Below are positions 22,287-35,222 of a stretch of DNA of 64,000 nucleotides, one piece after another. The stretch comes from Artemisia argyi. Lineage: Eukaryota; Streptophyta; Magnoliopsida; Asterales; Asteraceae. The notes under the pieces are model-generated. The model worked only from the letters and a program-made list of their open reading frames with translations, was not told where the DNA came from and ran no database searches. Every line of letters begins with the position of its first letter. Positions within the stretch are counted from its first letter, which is position 1. The position numbers were made by a program, and so were the translations under genes. Where the stretch lies: contig CM060697.1 in the NCBI GenBank assembly GCA_030686995.1, positions 39,901,959-39,965,958 of the forward strand. The letters are read 5' to 3'.

Positions 22287-24512
22287 GTTCTCTCTCTCCC
22301 TTTGGCGATATTCCAGCCGCCACCTCCAATTTTTCCGGCCAAACCATCTCCCAAGTACGCCTCTCTACCATTCTTGGTATGCAATCGTGCTTAGGGATGT
22401 GTTTTTATTGCGAGGTGGCGTGCTGCAGAAACCCTAAAAACCTAATCGTTTTTCTCACTTTGGTGAATCGTTTTTTAGGGTTTCAATCGCTATTGGGTTT
22501 TTTAATCGTACCCTTGATTCTGTTTATCTTAAGTCGGTTGTTTTAATCGATTTTACATATATATAGAGGGTCGCTATTGTTCACGAAACCCTAATCATTA
22601 TTCTAACGATTTCTTTTTTGAGGAATCGTTTTATCTTGGGTTTCTTTTGATTGATGATTTATTTAATCGTACCATGCTCTTTATTACTGAAACCCTACAT
22701 ACTTCTTGCGATCGATTTTTCTCTTTTTGAATTATCGATATTTTAGGGTTCGGTTTTTATTTGGTTTGATCTATCCATCATGATGCTTATAATATTATCT
22801 TTGAGGCATGATGGGATAGATGATTTGCTGCTCGTTATGGTCTAAGAAACCCTAATTAGGGTTTCGATTATTATGATTGGTATGTGATGATGGATCTATT
22901 TGTTTCGTTGCATGTTTATCTGGTTTGGGTGGTTTTCAGCCTGTACGTTCCTTTCATGGAGCGGGTATGATTTGTAAGTGGGTTATGTGAGGGAGAGATG
23001 GTTGTTTGGATCGATCTGGTTGAGATTATCATGTCCTCTTTTTTTACTCAGCTGATCGTGATGTTTGTTATTGTAAGTTAGGGTTCGAATAGCCCAATTG
23101 GTATGTTTTATTGCGACTAGTGGCTTCATATCACGTAATGAACCATTACTTTTCTTCTTGGAAGTCTTGGTAGTATTGGAAGCCTTGCAACTGGTCGTGG
23201 TATTGAATGGTAGGGTTGGTATAACCCTTGTTTTGTCTATGGCTGGTTGCGGTGTCAATGGTTTGCATTCTGAATCTCTATGCATTTAAGCAGATTTATG
23301 GCCTACCGAATCATGTCATGGTTATGTTGAGTGCTACTGGTAGATCGTTACTTTCTCAAGGTGTAGCTGCTCGATTTGGAAGTTAAGTTTGAAGCTGGTC
23401 ATGTCCTTGCATGCCTAATGATGATGGATAGTAGCGGATCTAATTGATGGTATATGCATGTTATGTTTCTTGGGTAACTTATTCAAAAATCCTTGACTCG
23501 ATCAATAGGAATGTATCATTATTTTCGATCGTTTATGGGTGGATCGATCTACATACTTGGGTTCCATATTATGTGCTTGATCGATGCTGCTATGTGTTAC
23601 TTGAAGTTAGGGTTTCGACCCTATGATTGTCCCATGTTGCTGGTGGGTGCTATCGTTTCTACATGTTTTAAGCGAATGGGTTCCTTGACTTTGACGCTTA
23701 TTGCTGTTAGAAACGTTTCTACATGTTGAAGAATGATTGGTTGTTCATACATGGATTCTTCATGGAAGTTAAAGTGGACCACAAGAGTGATATAGAAGGC
23801 TCAAGTATTTTCTTGAGTAGTATTTTAAATTTTTATGTACTTGTGTCGTTATTGGTAGGTTCATTTTATTGTAAGTTATAGGAATGGCGTGTCATTCTTA
23901 TAGTCGTGTTTTGTAAGTGTCCTAAGGGACTGAGGTGGGGGATATCACCCTCATCCTATTGTACCTCAACGTTTTTTTTTTACAAAAAGGTAAAATATAT
24001 TAAATAAAATAAGAGTTATGTACATAGGATAGCACAAGATAGACCAGGAAAGGACAACCCCTAAACTAAGCATATCTTGCCTAGAAACAGAAATACAAAA
24101 CAGAATGAACAAGTACAAACTGATAACCAACAATGCAAGATAACAAAGTTAACTAAAAAACAACCAAAACTGCATAAACCAAAAGCAACCCCTGAACATC
24201 AAAACTCAGTATAAGACAGCTTAGAACTAGGACCACTTGAGAACTCTGAATACATGGGGTACTCAAAAGGAATCAACCAAAAGAGCTCCAAACATCACCA
24301 TTCACAAGCAGTCATAGCAAGCATAAATACTGAAGTCTTAATAACAGGAAAGAAGCTTGATATAGAACCAGTGTAACATAACTCAAAGCCACAAATATAA
24401 TCTCCAACTGCAGAATCTCAGCCTAGCAACGCCAGATAACATGGTCAAAAGAAGCATCCAGATCAGTATAAGCTTGAACCTCAGATCAGGAAAAGGATGA
24501 ATCATCAAGACA

Positions 24513-25205
24513 TCAATCATCCAATAACCTTGTCTCATTAAAAAACCTTGCCAAATAAAAACCCTGTGGGAAAACTTTGAGCAAGGAAAAAGAGTACAAG
24601 GAATGTAACGAGTACCAAAAGATCAAAACAAATAAAGCGCAACACCTGCTAACATAAAACACCTCATACCCCCACCCATTAACAAAGAGAACCACAAACA
24701 TAACAATATCAGCAATGAAATTGTACCCAATAAGCCTCCAAATACTGAACAGATAAGGAATAAACCTTATAATGATCACCAACACAGTCTCATTACTCAT
24801 GAAACTCATTTGAGACCGAAACATCCAATACAAGTTATCAGCGCAGAATAAAGGATCGGTTCCTGTAGTGCATAGCCATCCATAACTCCATACAACAAAA
24901 TAATGACCAGCGCAGGAAGCTACCCTCTCATCTGTAGTGCATAATAACTTGCTAAAACCACAAATACCCAGATCAAAAACATGATTACAATTCCATAAAC
25001 CAGTACCCAAAGGAAACCAACAATCCCAATAATCACAAGTATAAAAAGATCTGTCAAAATAAAAGAAATTACAAACCATCACAAAATCCCTGTTAGAATA
25101 CTGATTAGCAGAAACATTACCAACCTAAAGCCCCAAATTCAATAAGAATTTGTGCAAACCCACAGTCGCCAAAAAGTCATGTAACACCATTAATACCATT
25201 GTCAC
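24513..25205 (-). pseudogene. P2 downstream frame (ORF3 candidate) with one stop
   Basis: This is the counterpart of the P3/P4 third frame. It begins over the end of ORF2 and is broken once by TAG at 25125-25127, where P4 has a Trp codon. The rest is open for 189 codons. It contains a single copy of the module with CTTDERVASCAGH and YGWLCTTGTD, where P3 and P4 have two. The C-terminal region keeps VSRCCALF, FWYS and a GFYLARFF-like stretch. No recognised family; the sequence suggests a hydrophobic, Cys/Trp-rich protein. ORF2 of the same element is also damaged, so loss is expected. Confidence 0.4.
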
Positions 25206-28200
25206 AGTAGCTATAACTCCTCAACGGGATTTTCCAAATATGCGCAGCCTTCACAGATTCCACAGAATGCTTAATCTTAAGACTTAACAGCTTATGTCTA
25301 ACTATATCAACGATAATCTTGAAAATAGTCTCCTCACTTCTAAAATTCTTTTGAAATAATCTAAAATTCCGCTCTTGCCAAATGTAATAGACCGCAGCTC
25401 CAAACACTAAATGCTGAATCACACTCCATATAGAATTATTAGCAGTTCTAATAGAGATTCCAGAAACAACTTCAGCCCACGTATAAGAAATATCATCCAG
25501 CTTACACAAAAGTTTTAAATTATCCCAAACAGCCTTAGAAAATTTGCAAGAAAAGAACAAGTGGGCATGAGATTCATCAACAGCATTACATAAAGGGCAA
25601 ACAGTACTAGGAATGTCGAACCATCTAGAAATACGATCCGAAGTTTTAAGTCTACCCCGCATAGCCATCCAAAGCACAAAAGCGTGTCAAAGAATACATT
25701 GAGAGAACCAAACGTGCTTATACCAAATAACTTTAGGACTATCAATCCTTAACGCTTTCCAAGCTTCCTTAACACTAAATTCAACATCCTTATTATCCTT
25801 ATTGATCCATAAAACCTTGTCCTCAAATTCATCAAATAAAATAGGGACAGGCACATTTAAAATATTACCAAATAAACTATTCCATTCATTGGGCCATTTC
25901 CATCCGCTACTGTCAATCCAATCAGCGACCTTGTCATTGGTATCCAACCCATTTTCAGTAAGGAAACTATGAGTAATAACCTTACACAGTGGGCCATTAG
26001 TGTGCCATTTATCAAACCACATAGAACATTGTTTACCATTACCCAATCTATACACCACAAATGCTCGAATTTTATCCCTAAGACCAAGAATATGATTCCA
26101 ACCCGAAGCACCATGTTCAGGTTTAATGTCAAACCAAATATTTCTATCTTTGATCCTATAAGCATGAACCCATCTAACCCACAGCGAGTCTTTCTTACTA
26201 ATAACGTTCCAAAGGTGCTTAGCGATTAAAGCCTCATTCATAAGTCTGAGAGGTTTAAGACCAAGGCCCCCCTGATTTTTAGGCTTACAAATATCTTTCC
26301 ACGATATACTAGCAATACCACTACCCTCACCCCCACCGGACCATAAAAACTTTTTACATAGTTTATCAATACTATCACAGACATGATTAGGAAGAAGAAA
26401 CATCGAAGCCCAATAAACATGAAGCGAAGTAAGAACAGATGAGATTAACTGAAGTCTACCCGCAAAAGATAGAGTTTTGTTTCTCCAATCATTAATGCGA
26501 TTCTTAACCTTCTGAATCAAGCTTCTACAATCCTCATTCACAATTCTCTTACCGGACAGAGGGATACCCAAGTATTTTAATGGCAGAACACAAATTCTAA
26601 ACGACATGACAAGCAAAATATTATCCCTAACCGTATCAGGCACACTCCCAAAGAAAGCAACACTCTTAGCTATACTAGGGAAAAGACCAGAGCACATAGC
26701 AAACTCATCCAACGCTCTTCTAAGAATACTAGCAGAGATTAAATCACCATGACATAATAAAAGCAGGTCGTCCGCAAAACATAAGTGGGTCAGTTGAAAT
26801 TTCTCACAACCCCAATGAAACCTAAACCGACCATCCCTTCTAATATGTCTCTTAACCATCATATTAAATGCTTCCATAACGATAGTGAACAAATAAGGCG
26901 AGATCGGGTCACCCTGCCTAAGACCCCGTTTACTTTTGAAAAATCCATGCAATTCACCATTAACACATAAAGAAAAAGAAGCAGAAGTTAAACATACCAT
27001 AATCCAGTGAATCATGGAGCTGTGGAAGCCGAAATGAACAAGACATTTCTTCAAAAAGTCCCAATTGACGGTATCGTATGCCTTCTGAATGTCCACTTTG
27101 AACGAGCATTTGCTAACATCACGCGTCCAATTATATCTCTTAACAAACTCCTGAGCAAGCAAAATGTTGTCACTGATCTGCCTACCCGGGATAAATGCAC
27201 TCTGGTTACAATCAATCAGACTACAAAGACCTTCTTTAAGTCTATTCGTAATAACTTTACTGATGCACTTGTAGATGACATTTCCACAAGCAATAGGACG
27301 ATAATCAGATACCTTCAAAGGAACTTGCAACTTAGGAATAAGCGAGATAACATTAGCATTAAACTCGCCAAGAAGTTTACCCGAACTGAAAAACTCTTTA
27401 ACCGCAGCACAGACATCAACACTAACAACGCTCCAAGCCGCTTTAAAGAACTTAGAAGTAAAACCATCCGGGCCAGCCGCTTTGTCATCATCAATACTAA
27501 ACATCGCTTCTTTGATTTCTATATCAGAAACTGGTCTAACCATGTTTAACGCAATAGAAGAATCAAGTTTTTTAGCAAAAAGTTCCTCACAATCATCTAA
27601 CGGAATAACCTCATCTTCCACCCCCAAAAACTTTTGAAAATGGTTAACAAAGCACCCCGGAACATCATCACCATAAAACTTATTCCCCTGCTCATCACAC
27701 ACAACTTGAATCCTACCCTTGTTCACCCTGCTCTTAAGAATATTGTGAAAGTACGACGTATTATGGTCCCCATCCTTCAACCATTGAATCTTAGTTTTCT
27801 GCCTAAGAAGATTCGCCTCATCCCTAACCGCTTCCTGATATGCATTACAAAATACATACTCTTCATATCTAAGGCTGCTATTATCGGGCTCTTTATCTAA
27901 ACATTTCTGCACTCTCTTAAGCTCAGCTCTCAACATATTAACCTTATTAAACACATTCCCATTTACCCTGTTCATGTTCCTCAAATGTCTTTTCATATTT
28001 TTCCGGCGCTTAGCCAAAACAAACATACGGAAACCAAAAACCTCAATACCCCAATTATCTCTAACCGTAGGAATAAAAGAATCCTTATCAGCCAAAAAAT
28101 TAGCAAACCGGAATGGTCTAGGCTTAACAGGTTTAGCCAAAGGATAGTTTAAAACAACTGGACAATGATCCGACGAAAGATATGGTAAAAATTCAGCAAA

Positions 28201-28611
28201 ACAGCTATCATAACAGGATATAAAGCTGACATTACCCAACGCTCTATCTAACTTCTTAAGAATGCCAGAATCAGGGTCAATACGCTTTTGAATCCAAGTG
28301 TAGAACATACCTTTAGAAGCAATATCCTCAAGCTCCAACGACTCAACACAATTCCAAAAATCTTCCATATCAATATCTTTAGCTACTGTGACATCAGAAC
28401 AATCACTAATATTTAAGGCAACGTTGAAATCACCCAGCAGCACCCACGGATTATCCTTTACAAGAACACTATGATGAGCTAAATTCTTCCATAACACCCG
28501 TCTTTCAACACCTTTGTTTTTAGCATAAATGAAAGAAACAAATTGCTTCCTGTGATCATGAATATAAATGATTTCAAAATGCATAACTTGTTCAGAATGG
28601 GAAATAAGGTT

Positions 28612-30702
28612 TTTTTTGGTTAAAAAAAGGGTTTTTACCCTGGCAAAATGCATTAACCAAAAAACGTTTAAGTACAACGGATGAGAGTGAATCTCTCATC
28701 TCGGCCCGTTACATGGGCAACAAACATGCTACAAACAGCAAAACCCAAACACTAATCATAAGAAAGACAAACCAATCTTATGACCTACCAAACTAAAAAA
28801 ACATTACTTTCTACCACGACCTTGGAGATTAATATCATACATGTCACAAAAGTCATCCAAGTGTCCCGGTAGATCATAAACTTGAGCAGCATAATCATCA
28901 TCCATGAAATCTTCAAAATCATAGCCGCCGCCTCCTGAAGCAAGATAACTAGAAGTCACTGGCTCCAAAACCTCATCATCATCACTATCCGAACAAACCA
29001 CATCCCCTACCTTGGTAAATGGGTTCTTTAACTTAGTAGCAGCAACCGAAGGAGTAGAAGAAGAACTAGGCTTATTACCACCAATAGAATCAGATCCTAC
29101 CTTGTCCGCTACCTTATTAGTACCACTTGAACGTTCCAAATCAGCCTCTCCACCAGCAATACCACTTAATGCACCACTCACTTGAGGTCCTACCTTTTCC
29201 ACAACCGTAGTACTAACACTAGGACGTTCCAAATCAGCCTCACCACTAGGGATACCATTTGATGCACTAGGAACATCATTCACAACAGAATCTTGAGCAT
29301 CAAGCACCCCAAACGAGTTAGACGTAGGCACAGACGAACCGCTTGCATTAGCGACTTTAGAAGAAGTGGTATCTTGAGTTTTAGTCTTAGCAACATATAT
29401 TTTCTTTTTAGGAGCTAGTGTGGGCCCCTTACTCATATTAATACCACTTGACAACTTCTTACCTTTCCCTTTAGCCTTCCGATTCTGAACTTCCTTAAAA
29501 CCATCATCATTCTCTTCAAACGAATTAGTAGGAACAGCATCATTAGTAGAACGGACCGTCTCCTTGACACACTTTGGACAACCATTACGATCATGCCCAA
29601 AAACTTTACACATTGAACAGTGAGGAGGCTTCCATTCGTACTCAACCTTAATACATGCAGAAATAATTCCACTATCATCCTTCTTTGGTATAGCCATAGT
29701 CACCTCATGCTTTAATTCAGATTCGGATGATATTTCCACTAAAGCACGAGCATAGCTAATACGGCCCCATGAATCAAAACACATTGAGCTTGTAAACGCG
29801 TCCAACATAATAGGTTTACCAACCTGAGCAGCAATCAAGCTCAAGCCGTCTTCAGAGTAAGCAAGCCATGGCACATTGTGCAATTTAATCCACACGGGTA
29901 ATTTAGTAACCTCACTCTTAGCCAGTGACATTTCAGGAGTCCATTTAGTAAGAATCAAAGGAGAACTCCGAATTATCCAAGGACCCCGTTGCATCACGTT
30001 ATCAACACCCTCTTTTGAATCAAATTTAAAGAGGAAAACCCCATCATCATTTTTCATCACTTTCTTCAAACCAAACTTACCCCACGTATTAGTGACATAG
30101 TTTTGAACCAACGGGAATGCAATATTCTTGCCAACAAAGAAACCAACAAGAGTATTATCATAACGGTTCGACACACCCTCCATAGCAGCCTTTGGAAGTA
30201 AAGTATCATGGTTCTCAATACGCACCTCATTAACCAAAGACCGAAAATTAACCTTCCTCGTTACCCTTTCCGGATTCACCACATTAGCAAAAGAAGTAGA
30301 TCCACTCATATTAGCACTTGGTTGAGAACCGGCAACAGTAGAACTAACACCCACGTTATTAGAACCAGCAACATTCGAACCAGCACCATTAGAACTATTA
30401 CCACTAGCCTTTAAAACCCCCTCCATATTAGTACCATATTTCTGAGTTTTCATAGCCTCGCTAAAACTAGAAGTAGAGGTAGTAGTACTTTTCACATTAG
30501 TGCCACTCAAACCACCCAAACTGTTCAAAGACGAAGACGCCATATTAGCAATATCATTATCAAGTTTATTCATGGCCTCATCAAAATCCTTATGCGCGTT
30601 AGCAATTAATTGCTCCACATTTGGACTTATAGAATCAATAGGCTGTTCCGACACACTAGGCTGTTCCGTAGTACCCAAATCACCCATAACACTTTCCTTA
30701 TT
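28612..30702 (-). mobile_element. HL1, half-LINE carrying only a DUF4283/CCHC ORF
   Basis: This 2.1-kb minus-strand insertion sits in P2 ORF2. The 16-bp TSD AATGGGAAATAAGGTT is at 28596-28611 and 30703-30718. On the minus strand it begins only about 15 nt before the ATG of its ORF, so it is 5'-truncated. It ends in the N/LINE-H type tail: an 8-bp stem GATGAGAG/CTCTCATC (28680-28700), a stem AGGGT/ACCCT (28628-28641) and an A run. It has no endonuclease or reverse transcriptase. It resembles in design the ORF1-only 'half-L1' elements known in mammals. Confidence 0.87.
28804..30687 (-). CDS. HL1 DUF4283 + CCHC zinc-knuckle protein (ORF1-like)
   Basis: A 627-codon frame. I chose the ATG of MGDLGTTEQ at 30687 because upstream codons belong to the TSD and P2. 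The N-terminal ~130 residues are Ser/Gly/Asn-rich. A DUF4283 domain follows at about residues 165-370, with the family signatures VGFFVGKNIAFP, PWIIRSSPLIL, LPVWIKLHNVP and WGRISYARALVEI. The knuckle CSMCKVFGHDRNGC (CX2CX4HX4C) comes next, then a low-complexity tail ending in GRGRK. The likely role is RNA-binding chaperone or particle protein of the element, as for LINE ORF1. It is intact, and no ORF2 accompanies it. Confidence 0.85.
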   Translation of the reverse strand: MGDLGTTEQPSVSEQPIDSISPNVEQLIANAHKDFDEAMNKLDNDIANMASSSLNSLGGLSGTNVKSTTTSTSSFSEAMKTQKYGTNMEGVLKASGNSSNGAGSNVAGSNNVGVSSTVAGSQPSANMSGSTSFANVVNPERVTRKVNFRSLVNEVRIENHDTLLPKAAMEGVSNRYDNTLVGFFVGKNIAFPLVQNYVTNTWGKFGLKKVMKNDDGVFLFKFDSKEGVDNVMQRGPWIIRSSPLILTKWTPEMSLAKSEVTKLPVWIKLHNVPWLAYSEDGLSLIAAQVGKPIMLDAFTSSMCFDSWGRISYARALVEISSESELKHEVTMAIPKKDDSGIISACIKVEYEWKPPHCSMCKVFGHDRNGCPKCVKETVRSTNDAVPTNSFEENDDGFKEVQNRKAKGKGKKLSSGINMSKGPTLAPKKKIYVAKTKTQDTTSSKVANASGSSVPTSNSFGVLDAQDSVVNDVPSASNGIPSGEADLERPSVSTTVVEKVGPQVSGALSGIAGGEADLERSSGTNKVADKVGSDSIGGNKPSSSSTPSVAATKLKNPFTKVGDVVCSDSDDDEVLEPVTSSYLASGGGGYDFEDFMDDDYAAQVYDLPGHLDDFCDMYDINLQGRGRK

Positions 30703-33279
30703 AATGGGAAATAAGGTTGGCATCAACAACATTGTTATCCCATCCAACCATCATTCTGCAAACACTTCTGCAATCATCTACATTAGATACCCATGACCAA
30801 TTACGAATTACACTATCACCCACACCCTTGACCGACTTCTTCCTAAGATGAGTCTCAACCACAACACACATACACAAACCCTCTTCTCTAATAAGCGATA
30901 TAACTTCATCTTGTCTAGTAGTCTGAGACAGACCCCGGACATTCCATGCACCAATTTTACAACTCATTGAATATTAGAATCAAATGGTGCAGGCGCACCA
31001 CACTCTTGAACCATAGACGTATCCACATCATTAAAGACTTCATTCTGTGTCATAAAGGAAGCTGAACCAGTCGTAACCTCCTCTACTTCATCCAAAGAAT
31101 GAGATCCATCCATATCAGATAAATGACCATTAATCCTATCACTTATAATATCCTCACATCTACTCGAGTAGTATTCCAACATCTCATCAGTCCAAGTATC
31201 TTTACATTCCTTATCAAGCGGCTTTTTAGATAAAATGAACAGATCAACCTTCAAAAAATCACGCTCCTTTTGCAAACTTCCAACTTTGGCTAATTCCACA
31301 CGATAAGCTTCATCATAACATTGACTGAATGAAACATCACTACTATCATGTGTAGTCAAGACAGTCTTCTGCATCATCAAATCAGCATTACGTTTAGCAT
31401 TAGAATTGATATTCTGGTTAAGTAACACAATACGATCAGACAAATTTTTGATTCTAAATTCTAATTGTTGTTCATGAGATCCATTCCTCATGATTCTATT
31501 ATTCCACTTTTCCGTATAGTATTTAACCATGTCCTCATTCCAACTCTTAACAACACTTTCTGAAATAGGAATACCAGAACCACACGCCTTTTCCACTGCA
31601 ACCTTCACAGCATTCCAACCATCTGAATTATCACTAATCTGATCACTACCCAAAACATCAAACCTATTACTGGTACTAACATTCTTTGATCCTAAACCAT
31701 CATTCAACTTACGACCATCTCCATTCTTGCTGTTATTACCATTTTTGTTACATGAATTGTTACCCGAATTCTTCTTCTGCACATTCTTTTTGTTACCAAC
31801 TGAAATATAATTTTGATTACTATTACTACCACCACTACCCACATCAACTTTATCTTTACCTTTGTTAATAGGCTTCCCATTGTCATTCACAACAACACTC
31901 TCATCATTACCACTTTTCACTGGTTCTGACTTATTACTAGCCTGCTTATCACCCATATTCCCCGTATTTACCTTAATAGTGTTATTACCACTTGCCATGT
32001 TAACAAAAGTGCCTCTTCTAACCTGATAACCACCAATATTCCCTTGTCGCCCATTATTACCAACACCCCTATTCCTTCTAAAACCAGCAACAGTCCAGCC
32101 CTCATCCACATTAACATTACCCGAACTATTATTATTATCACTACTCTTCACATCATTAGGTTTCACATTCTCACCATCCTTATTCACTTTCCTAACCACA
32201 TTCACTTTATTAATAAAGTCACTCAAATAATGTCCAAACACCTTGCACTCCTCACATCTTGGCGGAACCCAATCATGTTCAACCCTCAGCTTCAAAACCT
32301 TACCCAACATCTCATACCACAGTTCAACAAAGTTAACAAACAGCTTCTCAGAATCAATCTCAACTAACACCCTAGCAAACGTAGCCCTGCCATATGGCTT
32401 TTCACAAATGGAAGTAGTCTAATTGGGCTACCAATTTGGCTAACAATCCTACTGATACCCTCAACATTCCAAGCTTCCAAGGGAATGTCATGAATTTTAG
32501 CCCAAACCGGAACCTTCTTAACCTCAGGTCTAGACATGCACAGCCCCGGTTCCCATTTTTTCACAAACAAAGGCCGATTATTCACTAACCAAGGGCCTTT
32601 CTCAATAACCAACTCCATCCCATCATTAGACTTAAAGTCAAAAAAACACATTCCATTCTGGTTCATAATAACATTATCCAACTGATACAACCTCCACATA
32701 CGTTTCAAATGATAAACCAAATCAGCATAATTCATACGAAACCCAACAAAAAAACCAACCACTGTATTACCCCACCTCTTACACCCTTCTTCCAAAATCG
32801 GATCCATCTTAGCAACTTTCCTATTATCACCAATAATAGACGGAGGAACATAATGCAACTTATTATTCCCATTCCCACCATAACTATTTGATACAGCCTC
32901 ACGAAAGGACCTACTATTCTTTTCATACACGCTATCTGTCATTACCGTATCCTTAACACCACTAGATTCACCCACAACAAAATTACTCACTTCGCTAACA
33001 CCCTTACCAGTTTTACTAACATTCCCATTAACCTTAAACAAACCCGGAACCCTAACATCACCAAAACTGACTTTAGTAGGGCTCCTAGGCTTATCAGAAC
33101 CCACATTAACCCAAAGTTGTTGGGATAGTTGAAAGAAAACCCTAAACGTATCTCTCCCTCTCTGGCGATTTTTAGAAAACCCTAACATCCCTTTAATCCA
33201 AATCGATTCTAACTAATCCTTCCCTATTCATGATAAACAATTAGTGATAAACAATTAGTGGTGGTTTGTTAGAATCGTC

Positions 33280-34796
33280 TTTTTTTTGGGTAAAGGGGAT
33301 TAATCCTGCACCCTGGTAAAATATATTAATCAAGAAAACGTTTCAGTACAATTGATGAGAGTGAGTCTCTCATCGAAGTCCCTAAGGACACTACCACTAC
33401 CACTATATAAGAATGACATGCCATTCTTATAACTAACAGATCTAAATACTACTAACCATGACTAGCAATAAAAATACAATACATCACAACTCAAATAAAC
33501 ATTTAAGTCTTCTTAGTCATCCTAGCGATCTAGATCATAAACATGCGAACATCCAGCGTCAACCAATTGCGTCTTCTATTAGTATCATGCAAGCATAATC
33601 TAATAACCTAATAAGAGTGACTTCCGTAGCAAATTGAACTTGAAGCATAAACAATGGTCTAAGCGACCCAACCTTCCAGCATATCCGAACTTGAACCAAT
33701 CTTCTAACAAATACGAGTGAAACACATGATGATATCCAATGATCAAGTCACAATGCAATACACCTCCCATGATCATTAACAATGATGATCAGGAACCCAA
33801 CCAAGAACTTGCACGCGCTGAACCCTATAGTAAGGATTTCAAATAAGAATGAAGATGCAAACAACAGCAAGCCCTAAAAACATCATACGACAATCATCTC
33901 TCTATACCCACAATCATGATCTCAATTCTCCAAAAGAAACGAACGTGACATGAATACAGCATAATGTGAACATAATATGAGATCAAACGATAATAACCAT
34001 AGAGTTTAAAAAACCCTAGCACATCAAGATCAACAAAATAACCATCTCCCCTCAAACCCTCGTAACCATGAAGAACCACGTATAACCTGATGTAGTAATC
34101 AACAACCAACCCACAACAGGGTAATCATCATAATCAAAAACCAAAAAGAATGTCGAAACCTTAAAAAGGGTTTCATAAACATGAACGAGCAGCAGCAACC
34201 ACGTTCAGATCCATTAAATACGAAACCCAAACAAGGAATTCGTGCTTGTAAAAACCCTAACAATCAGATAATCAATTAGGGATAGATCTTGATCGACCAG
34301 AACACCTACAGGAAGATCGTTATAACAATAACCATGAATAATATACGATCTGCCAAATAGAGGAAACCCTAAAACCGATTGTATAAAAATCGTTAAGGAT
34401 AAAACCTCAACCGATCAACAAGATAATGTAACAATAAAAAACTAAACCCTTAATAAGAAGTCGATTTAGAACCGACTATGAAAAAAGCGGTTAGGGTTTA
34501 GAAAAAGAGCAGCGATTTCACAAGATAAAGGTAATAAACAAGACGCAACCCCTCCCCTATAATCACATCCATCAAACCGATTGCATATTATCAAGAATAA
34601 TAGAGAGGCGGTATTGAATGGAATGCATAAATCAGATCGGAAAAGAGGGGGAGAGGTTGGCCAGAAATCGCCCCCTAGGGGAGAGAATTTTAGGGATCAC
34701 AAGAAAAGAGATTATTTTGGCACCCCAAGATCAGTTAAAACACCTTATAATGCCCTTGTTTGTTCTTATTCCTGTGCTTTAGAATTTACGTTTTGA
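33280..34796 (-). mobile_element. N6, non-coding element in the HL2 leader
   Basis: This ~1.5-kb minus-strand element has a TSD of about 13 bp, AATCGTCTTTTTT (33273-33285 and 34797-34809). The 3' module has the 8-bp stem GATGAGAG/CTCTCATC at 33354-33374. The leader hairpin GAAACC/GGTTTC is at 34155-34174. Family sequence on the minus strand begins near 34695 (CTCTCCCCTAGGGGG). About 95 further nucleotides up to the TSD are not shared with other copies, a shorter version of the N3 extension. No coding frame is supported. Confidence 0.83.
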
Positions 34797-35222
34797 AATC
34801 GTCTTTTTTAGGGTTTTCTAAAAACCGACTTTGAGTTTTTAGTGATCGGTTCTGTGATTTCTTTGGGAAGTCGGTTCCTGTTACTTATATTAAGATCGAT
34901 CATCTCCTCTTGTACACATATTTAAGTCGATCTTGGGTGTTGCACACTGGTTTGTTCATTCTACGATTCTTTATTATTTAGGGTTTCGTTTTCAGATTGT
35001 GTGCTTATTATTATTGTGTTTCATTCAATATTAAACTCTTTAGGGTTTGGTATTTATTATCTTGGGATCTTGGGATCTGGTCGTTCTTGTTGTAATTCCA
35101 TAACTGAATTCTTTGGGTTTGGTTTATTATCTCCTTACAAGTACCCGTTCTAGGGTTTTGGATTTTGTTTGTACGCTTGGGTTTGCTGCTGTTTGTTATT
35201 TTATTACGTGGGTTTTTGAGAG

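Larger units (their letters stand above)
25177..30967 (-). pseudogene. P2 ORF2 (endonuclease-RT), interrupted by HL1
   Basis: This is the LINE ORF2 polyprotein. The N-terminal 88 codons (30701-30967) carry the endonuclease start with NVRGL and VVETHL. HL1 then splits the gene; its TSD duplicates the codons for NLISH. The remainder (from 28611) keeps GDFN, SDHCP, the RT motifs VDIQKAYD, GLRQGDP and FADDLLLL, and the zf-RVT end. A nonsense codon at 25687-25689 replaces an Arg codon before HAFVLWMA. ORF2 starts in an ATGA that overlaps the ORF1 stop at 30964-30967. It is non-functional for at least two reasons. Confidence 0.9.

Noticed and set aside
24513..25082. P2 downstream frame as an independent host gene
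   Set aside because: It is the decayed counterpart of the P3/P4 ORF3 frame and lies inside the LINE.
27007..27549. Long antisense frames inside LINE ORF2 copies (also 39333, 40461, 49568, 59815, 60925)
   Set aside because: They lie opposite well-supported endonuclease/RT coding sequence and show no known motif; they recur only because the LINE copies are similar.
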